Shown here piece by piece: positions 43,597-53,500 of a stretch of DNA of 64,000 nt (within the stretch, counting starts at the first letter, position 1; the number at the start of each line of letters is the position of its first letter). The notes under the pieces were generated by a model, which did no database searches, was not told the origin of the DNA, and saw only the letters and a list, made by a program, of their open reading frames with translations. The DNA comes from CAWGET01 sp963821715. GTDB lineage: Bacteria > Bacteroidota > Ignavibacteria > Ignavibacteriales > Melioribacteraceae. The translations under genes were made by a program, and so were the position numbers. Where the stretch lies: positions 248,001-312,000 of the forward strand of contig CAWGET010000006.1 in NCBI GenBank assembly GCA_963821715.1, given 5' to 3'.

Positions 43597-44202
43597 TTAC
43601 CGGTGTCTGTTCTGCAAATTTTTCACTACTTCACTTAACTCAATTCCCTTTTCGGCAAGCAGAACAAAAAGATGAAAAAGAAGATCGGAGGATTCATCAA
43701 TAATTTCTTTTTTGTCGTTGTTTTTTGCGGCTATTAACACTTCAACAGCTTCTTCGCCTACTTTCTGAATTATCCGATTTTCACCCGAATTAAACAATTT
43801 TGTAGTGTAAGAATTTTCCGGCAATTCTATTTTTCTTTCTTTAACCAAATTATATAATTTTCTTAAAAATTGAATATTTTCTTTTTCATCCAAATTGAAA
43901 CAGGAATATTCACCTGTGTGACATGTATTTCCGGCAGGGTCAGCGTAAACTAAGACTGTGTCGTTATCGCAATCAGCTATAATATTTTTAAGCGTTAAAT
44001 AATTTCCGCTCGTTTCTCCCTTTGTCCATATCGTTTTTCTCTCTCTGCTGAAAAACGTCACCTTACCGGACTCCAATGTTTTCTCAAGTGCTTCCCTGTT
44101 CATAAAGCCCAGCATTAACACGAGTTCTGTATTGTAGTCAACAATAACCGCCGGAATCAATCCGTCCATTTTAGAAAAATTTATTCGCTCTATTTCAATC
44201 AT
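43597..44202 (-). CDS. hisIE: Bifunctional phosphoribosyl-AMP cyclohydrolase / phosphoribosyl-ATP pyrophosphatase
   Basis: A 201-residue fusion doing steps 2 and 3 of histidine synthesis. The HisI part (1 to about 105) has VTFFSRERKTIWTKGETSGN, the metal-binding DCDNDT and CHTGEYSCF. The HisE part has LYNLVKERKIELPENSYTTK and VGEEAVEVLIAAKNNDKKEI, IDESSDLLFHLFVLLAEKGI. It is the last gene of the operon and overlaps hisF by four bases. Confidence 0.97.
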   Translation of the reverse strand: MIEIERINFSKMDGLIPAVIVDYNTELVLMLGFMNREALEKTLESGKVTFFSRERKTIWTKGETSGNYLTLKNIIADCDNDTVLVYADPAGNTCHTGEYSCFNLDEKENIQFLRKLYNLVKERKIELPENSYTTKLFNSGENRIIQKVGEEAVEVLIAAKNNDKKEIIDESSDLLFHLFVLLAEKGIELSEVVKNLQNRHR

Positions 44203-44954
44203 AATCTTACGTTAACTCCGTTCTCTTTTAAATATTTTTTTAGTTCAGCAATTTCTAATTCCTTAAAATGAAATAAACTTGCCGCAAGACAAGCGTCTAC
44301 TTCGCTTTCCCGGAACGCACTTAAAAAATGTTCTTTGTTTCCCGCGCCGCCCGAAGCGATTACCGGAATTGAAACAAGGCCAGTTAAAATTTTTAGAAAT
44401 TCATTATCAAACCCTTCTTTTGTTCCATCCCTGTCCATCGAAGTAAGAAGTATTTCTCCCGCTCCTAACTCCTCAACTTTTTTGCACCATTTAAAGGCCT
44501 TGAGATCCGTCCGCTCCCTTCCACCTTTTACGTATACGAAAAAATCGTTTTCTTCCTTCTTAACATCGATTGCCGCTACGATTGCCTGGCTCCCGAATCT
44601 TTTAGAAGATTCACGGATCAACCCCGGGTTGCTGACGATGGAAGTATTTAGCGAAACTTTATCGGCTCCTGACTTTAGCAAAATATCTATGTCTGATAAT
44701 TCCGAAATTCCGCCTCCGACTGTAAATGGAATCCTAATCACCGAAGCGACTTCCTTTACAAGATGAACGAGCGTTTTTCTTTTTTCCGACGACGCGGTGA
44801 TATCCAGGAATACTAGTTCATCCGCGCCTTCTTTATAATACCGTTCGGCTAGCTCAACCGCAGAACCCGCGTCTTTCAATTCGATAAATTTTGTGCCTTT
44901 AACTACGCGTCCGTCTTTTACATCAAGACAGGGAATGATTCTTTTACTAACCAA
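44199..44954 (-). CDS. hisF: Imidazole glycerol phosphate synthase, cyclase subunit
   Basis: A 251-residue TIM barrel. KRIIPCLDVKDGRVVKGTKF carries the first catalytic aspartate, IRIPFTVGGGI the phosphate-binding loop, and ILLTSMDRDGTKEGFDNEFL the second catalytic aspartate; VIASGGAGN follows. It forms the cyclase half of the HisH-HisF complex. It overlaps hisA by eight bases and hisIE by four. Confidence 0.98.
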   Translation of the reverse strand: MVSKRIIPCLDVKDGRVVKGTKFIELKDAGSAVELAERYYKEGADELVFLDITASSEKRKTLVHLVKEVASVIRIPFTVGGGISELSDIDILLKSGADKVSLNTSIVSNPGLIRESSKRFGSQAIVAAIDVKKEENDFFVYVKGGRERTDLKAFKWCKKVEELGAGEILLTSMDRDGTKEGFDNEFLKILTGLVSIPVIASGGAGNKEHFLSAFRESEVDACLAASLFHFKELEIAELKKYLKENGVNVRL

Positions 44955-45663
44955 AATTCTTTAACTCCTCAATCGATATTCTATTTTCGTAAATCGCTTT
45001 CCCAACAACTGCGCCGTAAAGGTTCATCCTTTTTAATTTTTCAAGATCATTCATTGATGTAACCCCTCCTGATGCAATTACATCAATTTCCGGATTTTTA
45101 TCGCGCAATTTTTTGTAAAGTTCGAAATTCGGATTTTCAAGTTTTCCGTCTTTCATAATATCCGTGCATAAAAACTTTTTTATTCCAAGAGTCTTGCAAT
45201 ACTCAATATGATCAAAAAGATTAATGCCGGAAGTTTCCGACCATCCTTTAATGAATACCGATTCATTAATCACATCCGCCGCAATTATAATGTTTTCCGA
45301 GCCGACTTCATCATTTATTTCCTCGAATATTTTTCTATCCAAAATAGAAATCGATCCGATTATTAAACGGTCAATGCCAATTTTCATCAACTCTCTCGCG
45401 GTTTTAACAGAACGAATTCCACCTCCGAATTCAACTTTCAAATTGGTTTCATTCTTGATTTGCTCCAAAATAGAAAGAACCGTTATCTCGTTATTGAGAG
45501 ATCCTTTTAGATCAATTATATGAAGCCATTCGAACGAATTATCCGCAAAAATTTTTGCCTGCCCGAGTGGCGTGTTTCCATAGTTTACAGCTTTATCAAA
45601 ATTTCCTTCTGTAAGGCGTACAAGTTTTCCGTCTATTATATCTATCGCGGGAATTATTAACAT
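44947..45663 (-). CDS. hisA: ProFAR isomerase
   Basis: A 238-residue TIM barrel related to HisF. MLIIPAIDIIDGKLVRLTEG has the catalytic aspartate after PAID. VEFGGGIRSVKTARELMKIG, FLCTDIMKDGKLENPN (second catalytic aspartate) and DVIASGGVTSMNDLEKL are conserved. It overlaps hisH by seven bases and hisF by eight. Confidence 0.97.
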   Translation of the reverse strand: MLIIPAIDIIDGKLVRLTEGNFDKAVNYGNTPLGQAKIFADNSFEWLHIIDLKGSLNNEITVLSILEQIKNETNLKVEFGGGIRSVKTARELMKIGIDRLIIGSISILDRKIFEEINDEVGSENIIIAADVINESVFIKGWSETSGINLFDHIEYCKTLGIKKFLCTDIMKDGKLENPNFELYKKLRDKNPEIDVIASGGVTSMNDLEKLKRMNLYGAVVGKAIYENRISIEELKNFG

Positions 45664-46244
45664 AGTTCAATAAAATTTTTTAAGATTTGAAGCCCGGCTT
45701 CGCCCGATTTTTCCGGGTGAAACTGAACTCCGTAAAAATTATTTTTCTCAACCGAAGAAGAGAATTCAATACCATGCGATGCTGTCGCCAATGTTTCATC
45801 AATAACCGGGACATAGAACGAGTGAGCGAAATAAAAGAATTCCTTATTTTGAATATTTTTGAAAAGCGCGCTTTCTTTTCTGAACTCGACTTGGTTCCAG
45901 CCCATATGCGGAACTTTTGTTTTTGACGGGTCGAATTTTTTAGATTCAAAATTAAAAATTCCGAGGCAGCGCGTTTCACCTTCCTCGGAAAAACTTCCAA
46001 GAAGCTGCATTCCAAGACAAATACCGAGCAGCGGTTTTTTTATAATCTTTAACGTGTTGGAAATGTTGAGCATCGATAATCTTTTGATTGCAAAAGACGC
46101 TTCTCCTACTCCGGGGAAAATTACTTTATCTGCCCGAAGTATTTCTGTTTCTTTCCGTGTGATTATAAATTCTGCACCAATATCTTCTAAGGAATTTGAC
46201 ACTGAAGCCGTGTTACCGGCTCCGTAATCGATCAACGCAATCAT
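45657..46244 (-). CDS. hisH: Imidazole glycerol phosphate synthase, glutaminase subunit
   Basis: A 195-residue class I glutamine amidotransferase. IDYGAGNTASVSNSLEDIGA starts it, PLLGICLGMQLLGSFSEEGE contains the nucleophilic cysteine, and GVQFHPEKSGEAG the histidine-glutamate pair. It supplies ammonia to HisF. It overlaps hisB by four bases and hisA by seven. Confidence 0.98.
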   Translation of the reverse strand: MIALIDYGAGNTASVSNSLEDIGAEFIITRKETEILRADKVIFPGVGEASFAIKRLSMLNISNTLKIIKKPLLGICLGMQLLGSFSEEGETRCLGIFNFESKKFDPSKTKVPHMGWNQVEFRKESALFKNIQNKEFFYFAHSFYVPVIDETLATASHGIEFSSSVEKNNFYGVQFHPEKSGEAGLQILKNFIELC

Positions 46245-47137
46245 AAAATACCTTTTGTTGTAGGAAGATTTTTCTTATTCCTCGGATTAAATTTTAACGC
46301 TTCGTTCAACGCTCTAGCGAAAGCTTTGAATACAGCTTCAATTTTGTGATGCTCGTTTTTACCTTTCGCCTTAATAAATATATTTGCTTTTAAACTTGCG
46401 GATAAACTCTTAAAAAATTCCTCGACTAACTCAGTCGGGAAATCTCCTACTTTTTCGCGTTTGAATTTTACTCTAAAATTCAGATACGGTCTTCCGCCTA
46501 AATCTATTGCGCATTGAGCAATTGAGTCGTCCATCGGAAGAAGAAAACCGTATCGGTTTATTCCCCGTTTTTCGCCGAGAGCTTTCAGAATCGCTTCGCC
46601 CAAAGCAAGCGCAACATCTTCAACCGTATGATGCTCATCAACCTGAAGATCGCCGGAGCAAATAATATTTAAATCGATGTTGGAGTGCCGGGCTATCTGA
46701 TCGAGCATATGGTCAAAAAATCCTATCCCTGTATTTATTTCCGCAACGCCGTTTCCGTCCAAATTCAACTCTACAAATATTTTTGTCTCATTAGTATTCC
46801 GTTTTATTTCGGCTTTTCTTGATTGTTTTGTGATTTTAAGAACGGCTTCATGAATATTTTTAAACTTCGAATCATCGCCTTCAATAAAAACATATTTTTC
46901 CGCATCACTTTTTTTCATTTTGACGAACAACATTTTATCGGAATTTTTTACCTCTTCATCTACGATAATATTTTCCAAGTGAAAAATTTTTTCTAACTCA
47001 GGATTTATTATAGCTTCTTTTTCTTTACAGATTATTCCAAAATCTTTTTTGCTCAACTCTATCAGACTCGATATAAGTCCGAAAGACAAAGGATTTTCCG
47101 TATCAAAAAAATCTTTCTCAATTACAACACTTTTCAT
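46241..47137 (-). CDS. hisB: Imidazoleglycerol-phosphate dehydratase with unusual N-terminal extension
   Basis: A 298-residue protein. The dehydratase occupies about 109-298: GIGFFDHMLDQIARHSNIDL, VDEHHTVEDVALALGEAILK (metal-binding HH), DLGGRPYLNF and GKNEHHKIEAVFKAFARALN. In front lie about 108 residues that are not part of the dehydratase. Their VVIEKDFFDTENPLSFGLIS followed by a helical segment faintly resembles the HAD histidinol-phosphatase domain found before HisB in enterobacteria. The catalytic D-x-D-x-T is absent and the length is too short. Histidinol phosphatase is thus not evident in the operon. It overlaps hisC and hisH by four bases each. Confidence 0.93.
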   Translation of the reverse strand: MKSVVIEKDFFDTENPLSFGLISSLIELSKKDFGIICKEKEAIINPELEKIFHLENIIVDEEVKNSDKMLFVKMKKSDAEKYVFIEGDDSKFKNIHEAVLKITKQSRKAEIKRNTNETKIFVELNLDGNGVAEINTGIGFFDHMLDQIARHSNIDLNIICSGDLQVDEHHTVEDVALALGEAILKALGEKRGINRYGFLLPMDDSIAQCAIDLGGRPYLNFRVKFKREKVGDFPTELVEEFFKSLSASLKANIFIKAKGKNEHHKIEAVFKAFARALNEALKFNPRNKKNLPTTKGIL

Positions 47138-48184
47138 AAAACATCCTTTAGTTCGGTAAGAAATTTTTCATTCTCCTCTTTCGTGCCAACAGTAACTCTC
47201 AAACAATTTTTCAAATTCACCTGGCTGCTCCTGTTTCTGATTATAATACCTCTCGAAGATAACTTTGAATATACATCATATGCGTTACTGCATTTAAATA
47301 AAATGAAGTTTGCATCGGAATCAAATACTTTTTCAATTTTATTTAACTTTCTCATTTCATTTGTAAGACGAATTTTTTCTTCTTTTATTTCACGGATAAA
47401 ATCATTTCTCTTTTCAATATTCGAGAGCGCTTTTAATACAGCGTTTATTGTTAGTTTACTTAAGTTGTACGGAGATTTAATTTTCATTAAAAGATTTACA
47501 ACTTCCTCGTCAGCCAAGCAGAATCCGCATCGAACTCCCGCCATTCCCCATGCCTTCGAGAATGTACGTAAGACAACAAGATTTGGAAATTCCGAGACTT
47601 TATGAATTAAAGAGTCCTCTTCCGAGAAATCAATGTATGCTTCATCGAGAATTACGAGACCATTGAATTTATTGAGTAATCTAAATATGTCATCACGATC
47701 GAGTTTGTTTCCGGTAGGATTATTCGGCGAGCATAAAAAAATAAATTTAGTATTTGCTTCCAACACTTCAAATAATTTTTCAATATCGATTTGAAAAGTA
47801 TCCGTTAATTCTGTTTCTATAACTTTTATTTCATTGATGTCACAGCTTACCTTATACATTCCGTACGTGGGTTCAACAATGACGGCGGAATCTTTTCCGG
47901 GTCTTCCGAAAGCTCGTATCAAGAGATCGATTATTTCATCTGAGCCGACACCGAAGAAAAGATTTTTTTTATGCACAGAAAAAACTTCCGCTGCTTTATT
48001 TTTAAGTTGTATGTGATTTGGATCCGGATAACGATTTAGTTGGCTAACTTCTTCATCTTCATAAACACTTCCGAAAGAATTTTCATTCGCGTCGAGTAAT
48101 AATTCCGTCTAAGTACTTATCGCGCGCAGAAGAGTAAGGGGCTAAGTTTAAAATATTTTTCCGCGCTAATTTTTTGATATTCAT
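47134..48184 (-). pseudogene. hisC: Histidinol-phosphate aminotransferase, frameshifted
   Basis: Translation should start at ATG 48184, overlapping the hisD stop as ATGA. The first frame reads MNIKKLARKNILNLAPYSSA then RDKYLDGI and stops at once. In another frame the protein continues as LLLDANENSFGSVYEDEE and runs unbroken to 47134, with GVGSDEIIDLLIRAF, FLCSPNNPTGNKL, VILDEAYIDF and the PLP-lysine segment TFSKAWGMAGVRCGF. The shift lies at about 48105-48112. A whole protein would be about 349 residues, normal for HisC. Since the rest of the operon is intact, this may be a sequence error; otherwise the aminotransferase at 36.9 kb or another would have to compensate. Confidence 0.9.
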
Positions 48185-49458
48185 TTCATCCTCACGTTTA
48201 CTGCGTTTGCGTGCGCGTCCAAAGATTCAGCTTCCGCCAAATCGATTATTGTTTCGGATAAAGCGCTTAATCCTTCCTTAGAGAGTTCCTGGAAAGAAAT
48301 GGATTTCATAAAAGATTCTACAGAAACTCCGCTGTAGCTTTTGGCATATCCGTAAGTCGGCAGTGAATGATTTGTGCCGGACGCGTAATCGCCTGCACTT
48401 TCAGGTGAAAATTCTCCGATAAAAACTGAACCCGCATTTTGAATCAAGGGAATATATTTTTTTGCGCTCTTTATGTTCAGTATCAAATGCTCAGGCGCGT
48501 AATCGTTGCTGAACTTAATCGCGTCCGATAAATTATCAACAATAAGTACAAAAGAATTTTTCAAAGACTGCTCGATAATCTTTTTGCGGTTAAGTTTTTT
48601 AACTTGGTTATTTAATTTTTCTTGAACTGAATCGGCGAGTTTTTCGGAATCGGTAACAAGCAACGATTGGGAATCGATTCCATGCTCAGCTTGGGAAAGT
48701 AAATCTGCGGCAATATATTCCGGGTCGGAATTCTCGTCGGCAATTACCAAAACTTCACTTGGCCCCGCAGGCATATCAATCGCGCAGCCCTCGGGATCAA
48801 TACTCGCAAGCATTTTCGCTGCCGTTACATATTGATTCCCCGGACCGAAAATCTTGTCCGCTTTTTTTACTTCGTCATCACCATACGCCATCAACGCTAT
48901 TGCCTGAGCTCCGCCGATTTTATAAAACTCGTTTACTCCGCACAAACTTGCCGCGAATAAAATTTCAGGAGCAATATTTTTTCCCGAAGGCGAGGCTGCG
49001 ATAATTCTTTTACACCCCGCAATCTTTGCAGGAATCCCAAGCATCAAAATTGTTGAAGGCAAAGGCGCAGAACCTCCCGGAATATAAAGCCCGACATTTT
49101 CTATCGGTCTGAATTCCCGGCTGCATTCAACTCCCGGTTCCGTTTCAATTAAATAAGATTCGGGTTTTTGATGCAGATGAAAACTCTCAATATTTTTGTA
49201 CGCGCGAAGCATAGCAGTTTTTACCTTCGGCTCTACCTTTTTCTCGGCTTCCTCCATCTCCTTTTGTGTTACTAAGAGATCCCCTTCAAAGCCATCGTAT
49301 TTTTTGGCATAGTTAAACGCTGCTTTTGTTCCATTCAATTTTACATCAGATAATATCGGCCGCACAACTTCGATAGCGTCAGAAATATTTATCGACGGTC
49401 GTTTTAAAAGATCTGAGTATTCGCTCTGCTTTAATTTTGATAAATAATATTTTTTCAT
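48181..49458 (-). CDS. hisD: Histidinol dehydrogenase
   Basis: A 425-residue zinc enzyme for the last two steps of histidine synthesis. VGLYIPGGSAPLPSTILMLG, YKIGGAQAIALMAYGDDEVK, IFGPGNQYVTAAKMLAS, IDMPAGPSEVLVIADENSDP and ADLLSQAEHGIDSQSLLVT are characteristic, as is the C-terminal DYASGTNHSLPTYGYAKSYS. It overlaps hisG and hisC by four bases each. Confidence 0.98.
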   Translation of the reverse strand: MKKYYLSKLKQSEYSDLLKRPSINISDAIEVVRPILSDVKLNGTKAAFNYAKKYDGFEGDLLVTQKEMEEAEKKVEPKVKTAMLRAYKNIESFHLHQKPESYLIETEPGVECSREFRPIENVGLYIPGGSAPLPSTILMLGIPAKIAGCKRIIAASPSGKNIAPEILFAASLCGVNEFYKIGGAQAIALMAYGDDEVKKADKIFGPGNQYVTAAKMLASIDPEGCAIDMPAGPSEVLVIADENSDPEYIAADLLSQAEHGIDSQSLLVTDSEKLADSVQEKLNNQVKKLNRKKIIEQSLKNSFVLIVDNLSDAIKFSNDYAPEHLILNIKSAKKYIPLIQNAGSVFIGEFSPESAGDYASGTNHSLPTYGYAKSYSGVSVESFMKSISFQELSKEGLSALSETIIDLAEAESLDAHANAVNVRMK

Positions 49459-50324
49459 GGAATCATATTTTCAATCGGCATTAATAAAATGCCGGTTGCT
49501 CCTTCTTTTTTTAGATCGTCAATTACTTCCCAAAATCTTTCGCTAGGAATAACTGCATGAACCGCTAGCTGATCTTTATCGAGAAGATGAAGCACAGTAG
49601 GACTTTTAATCGACGGAATAATTTCTGAAATTTTATTCAAAGATTTTTTGGGAATGTTCATCATCAAATATTTAGAATTTTTTGCCGTTTGAACGGAATC
49701 AAGCCTCCTTAGCAAATCCCGCAATAAATTTTTCTTCTCCGGATTCGAATGCAGCGAGTTGTTCGCAATTAAAACAGCTTCGGATTCGAAAACAGTAAAT
49801 GATTTTTTTAGCTTGTTTAATTTCAGCGTATTTCCCGTCGAGACTATATCACAAATATAATCTGCTACTCCAAGCGATGGAGCGATTTCCACCGAACCGT
49901 TTATGTCAATGGTCTTGGCGTCAATACTATTTTTAGAAAGAAAATCTTTAAGAATGACCGGATGCGAAGTGGCTATCCTTTTCCCATCAAGATCCTTTAT
50001 TTCTTTAAGCTCATCTTTTTCCGGAATGGCAATCATCAATCTGCATCTGCCGTAATTTAATTTTTTTACGATCGAAGTATCAGTTTGCTTTTCAAATAAA
50101 ACATCTTCGCCGACAATGCCCAAATCAGCAACCCCATCCTGAACATACTCGGGAATATCGTCGTCCCTTAGGAATAAAAGGTCCAGACTGTAATTTCTTG
50201 CTGTTACAAATAATCGGTCGGAATAAGTTTCAATCTCAATACCGCAACGTCTCAACAAATCCAGCGACTTTTCAGTTAATCTTCCCTTTTTCTGAATCGC
50301 TAATTTTAAATTTCCATTTTGCAT
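49455..50324 (-). CDS. hisG: ATP phosphoribosyltransferase, long form
   Basis: A 289-residue first enzyme of histidine synthesis. KLAIQKKGRLTEKSLDLLRR, DLGIVGEDVLFE, RIATSHPVILKDFLSKN and VADYICDIVSTGNTLKLN (PRPP-binding loop) are present. About 75 extra C-terminal residues (SPTVLHLLDKDQLAVHAVIP) form the ACT-like domain of the histidine-inhibited long form, so no HisZ partner is needed. It is the first structural gene, 45 or so bases after the attenuator hairpin. Confidence 0.97.
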   Translation of the reverse strand: MQNGNLKLAIQKKGRLTEKSLDLLRRCGIEIETYSDRLFVTARNYSLDLLFLRDDDIPEYVQDGVADLGIVGEDVLFEKQTDTSIVKKLNYGRCRLMIAIPEKDELKEIKDLDGKRIATSHPVILKDFLSKNSIDAKTIDINGSVEIAPSLGVADYICDIVSTGNTLKLNKLKKSFTVFESEAVLIANNSLHSNPEKKNLLRDLLRRLDSVQTAKNSKYLMMNIPKKSLNKISEIIPSIKSPTVLHLLDKDQLAVHAVIPSERFWEVIDDLKKEGATGILLMPIENMIP

Positions 50325-50348
50325 AACTCTCCGTTTTTAAAATAAAAA

Positions 50349-50369
50349 AACCCCGACATTGCCGGGGTT
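50349..50369 (-). terminator. Attenuator terminator of the histidine operon
   Basis: Minus-strand hairpin AACCCCGGC-AAT-GTCGGGGTT (one G-U pair) followed by TTTTTTTATTTT. It stands between a histidine-rich leader peptide and hisG, the position of a transcription attenuator that forms when histidinyl-tRNA is plentiful. Confidence 0.85.
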
Positions 50370-50397
50370 CTAAAAATTAAATAATAAGATTTAAAGG

Positions 50398-50478
50398 TCA
50401 CCCGGCATCAAATATTTCGTGATGATGGCTGAACCAGATTTTATTTACTATAATTGTTTTGTTCATTTTGTTTTTCAT
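50398..50478 (-). CDS. hisL: Histidine operon leader peptide
   Basis: A 26-residue frame (ATG 50478, or ATG 50466 for a 22-residue form) ending 28 bases before the terminator hairpin. It encodes MKNKMNKTIIVNKIWFSHHH followed by EIFDAG. Three consecutive histidine codons (CAT CAT CAC) just before a terminator and hisG are the signature of ribosome-mediated attenuation. When histidine is scarce the stalled ribosome would favour an antiterminator. The exact antiterminator pairing was not resolved by eye. Confidence 0.85.
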   Translation of the reverse strand: MKNKMNKTIIVNKIWFSHHHEIFDAG

Positions 50479-50519
50479 TTAATAGATAAAGATAAATTTT
50501 TGAACATTAGAAATCAACA

Positions 50520-53500
50520 TCAATTTTTCTTTTTAAGCTGCAGCGGTCTCGCGGCGTCTGCAATGGCACCTATTTTTGCTGCGTGATCTTTCTTATTATT
50601 TATATCTTCATCAGTTACATAATGCACATCAAGCAAACCTTCTGTCTTATAACCTGTTCTAAGAAAATTCATTTCGCTAAGCGCATAACTCCAGCCTTCG
50701 AACCAGGTTTTGAGCAAATCCAAATTGGTCTTGCCCGGTTCATAATGAAGAAGAAGATCAATATCACTTGTTGGTCCGGCGGTCGAGTTTTTGGCACTGC
50801 CGAAAATATATAATCCTTTTATAAAAAATTTGTCAGCGTCTAATTTAGAAGCCAATTTTTCGGCCATACTAACGCGCCACCGCCATTGGTCGCTCGGATG
50901 CCAATCAGAATATTCTATCTTCAATTTACCTGAATGTTTTTCTGAAGATGGTTTATTTAAAACCGCCAATGCTTCGTCCAGTTCCGCATTCATCAAGATC
51001 TTTAGAACCAGGCCATCGGTCGAATCCGGTACATCAATTACTTTTATCACATCCGAAAGGTGCGAAAACTCCGGAACAAGTTCACTAAGTTTGTTTTTTG
51101 TAAGATTGAAAAATCGCTGATTGAAGACCGTGTCCTCGTCATCCGGATATAATGGAAGATAACGAATTGACGCCTCTACCAAATCTTGAAAAAAATGAGT
51201 CCCGAATGAAAGGTCGGGTAAATAATTTCCTTTTTTCTTAGCAACTTCTATCAACATTGCCGTATTGTTTATATCCGAATAAGTAACATTGACACCCAAT
51301 TTTATATCGCCCCGGCTTCCCCATCTTCCGGGTCCGATTAAAATAAATTTTCGCTTTGGAAGAACTTTATTCAATTTACTTACTCCCCTTCCAACCTGAA
51401 GCAGCTTTTGCTTATCCGATATCTCGGTATAAGCTGTTGGGTCAACATAAACAATAAAATTTATGTCTGGGACTTTCCCGTTGGATACAAATCTATTTGC
51501 TGAAAAGATTAATTTATCTTTCGGTATATTTTTAGGTATCGGTGAAGAAACATTTCCTCCGGAGTAACTTTGCGGACGGCATTGAAGCAGATAAAAATCT
51601 TTACCATCGCTTGCAAACTCAATATCGATTGGAGTTTCCAGCTTTTCTTCTAAAATTGTAAGAATCGTATCAATCTTTTTTATGAATCCGGTTTTATTTA
51701 TTAAGCCATTAAAAGTAACAATCAGATCGTCTCTTTCGAAATCCAGATTGGATCCAACGGGCTGACGCACCATATTACCGTCCACAATAGAAACAAGATT
51801 ATGAATACCCGGATATTCATCGCCGAAATTTTTTAGAAGATAATCAATCGTGATAGTTTCAAATTTATTAGTATCTAAATTTATTACATCAATTTTTTTT
51901 GGTGAATATTTTATTTGTTCTTCGAATGAAGCATTTACGCGGAGATTTGGCTGACCGGGTGAAATTAAAACCGGGTAATCGTCACTTACCCTGTCCACTG
52001 CTCGCGTTCCTAGTCCCGGAACGAGTCGCACTAAACCGTCCTCCCTTTTTATGCGGGCGGACCAGCGGAATTCATTTTTGCTGAAAGCTACGCCTGCATA
52101 AGCTGGCAAAAAATAATTCCCTATTTTATTCCCGACAACTTCCTGAATCATAATCCCCATTTCTTCGTGAAAATCTATCAGACCTCTTTCCGAACGGTAC
52201 TCAATCGGGTCCGGACTAAAGGTAGAAGCGTAAACTTCTGCGATAGCATCCATTAAAGCCGTAAGTCTTTCCTGTTTGCTCCCGCGGTTAGCGAGAAAAA
52301 GACTCTTATATTTCCCCGAAAAAGCCGCGCCGATCTGATCTTCCAACAAACTTGAACTCCTCACAATAAGAGGCTGATCTCCTAAATCGTCGAGCGCAAC
52401 TGATAATCCTTTAATAATATCCGATGGAAATTGCGAGTTTTTAAATATTTGAACGACGTGCGGGTATTCAATTCTTACTTCCTCAATTTCCTTATACTTT
52501 TGTTCGAGCGCTTCTTCTAAATTATTGTGCTGCATAAAATAAAGGATTCCGTCCGAGGTTAAATACCATGTCTTCGGCGCTTTAATATCTTTTAGGATAT
52601 CTGAATCCTCGGCAAATCTTCTAAGAATGTGTAATGCTAAAAATAGTCCGGCGCTTTTTCCGCCAAGCTTACCGTGGCTGTGAGGCGGGAATATCATCTT
52701 ATCTAAGAGTTTATAAAAGTCGGTAAGTTTTACAAATTCCTTTGCGATGCTGATGTAGTCCAGTTTATCGGTAAAAAATCTGCGCAGCAAAGAAACACGG
52801 AGTCCCTTAATTGTCGCTGGTGAAAGCTCAATTTTTTCAGGCGCCATGTGATAATATCTTCTGATCGAATCTCCGATATCCGAAAGAGAAGTATCTAGAT
52901 TTTCCACCGCCTTAATCAATCCGCTCGATTTATCTTCCTGAATCCATTTCTGGATTTTCGCAAGAATATCTTTATCGATCAAATATTCATTAGTAAGATT
53001 TAATATCGCGTCGATATATTGATCGTAATTATTGATATGTTTTTTCTTCAACGGACGATTTTCATCTTCATCATAATCTTCGTCCCCTGCAAAAAATTCG
53101 TCAGCGTCCTTTTGTGTGATGATAGAATTTTTGAGCAATACTTCGGCTTCCTCAACTCCAATCCAGCAAAGTTGGTGAAGGAGTTTCCTCAAAATTCTCA
53201 TAAATAAATTGGGGTCCGTCTTTCGCAGCATTTCGAGAACTACACGCCATTCTCCTTTTGCTTCTCCTTCCGAAGATTGTTTTGCCGCTTGAACTTCGTT
53301 AAAAATATTTTTTAACTTTTGATGAAGAATAAAGTGTCCCATCCGATCGGCGATTGTATTTAACAATTTTTTTTCATCTTTTAGGAAAGGACCAAAATCA
53401 GATTCCGGCATCATCTTACTGTAATACACCGCAATATTTCCAACAACTTTTTCCTGTACCACAATGTATGCAGATAAACTCCAAGGCGTTTCGGTAAAAT

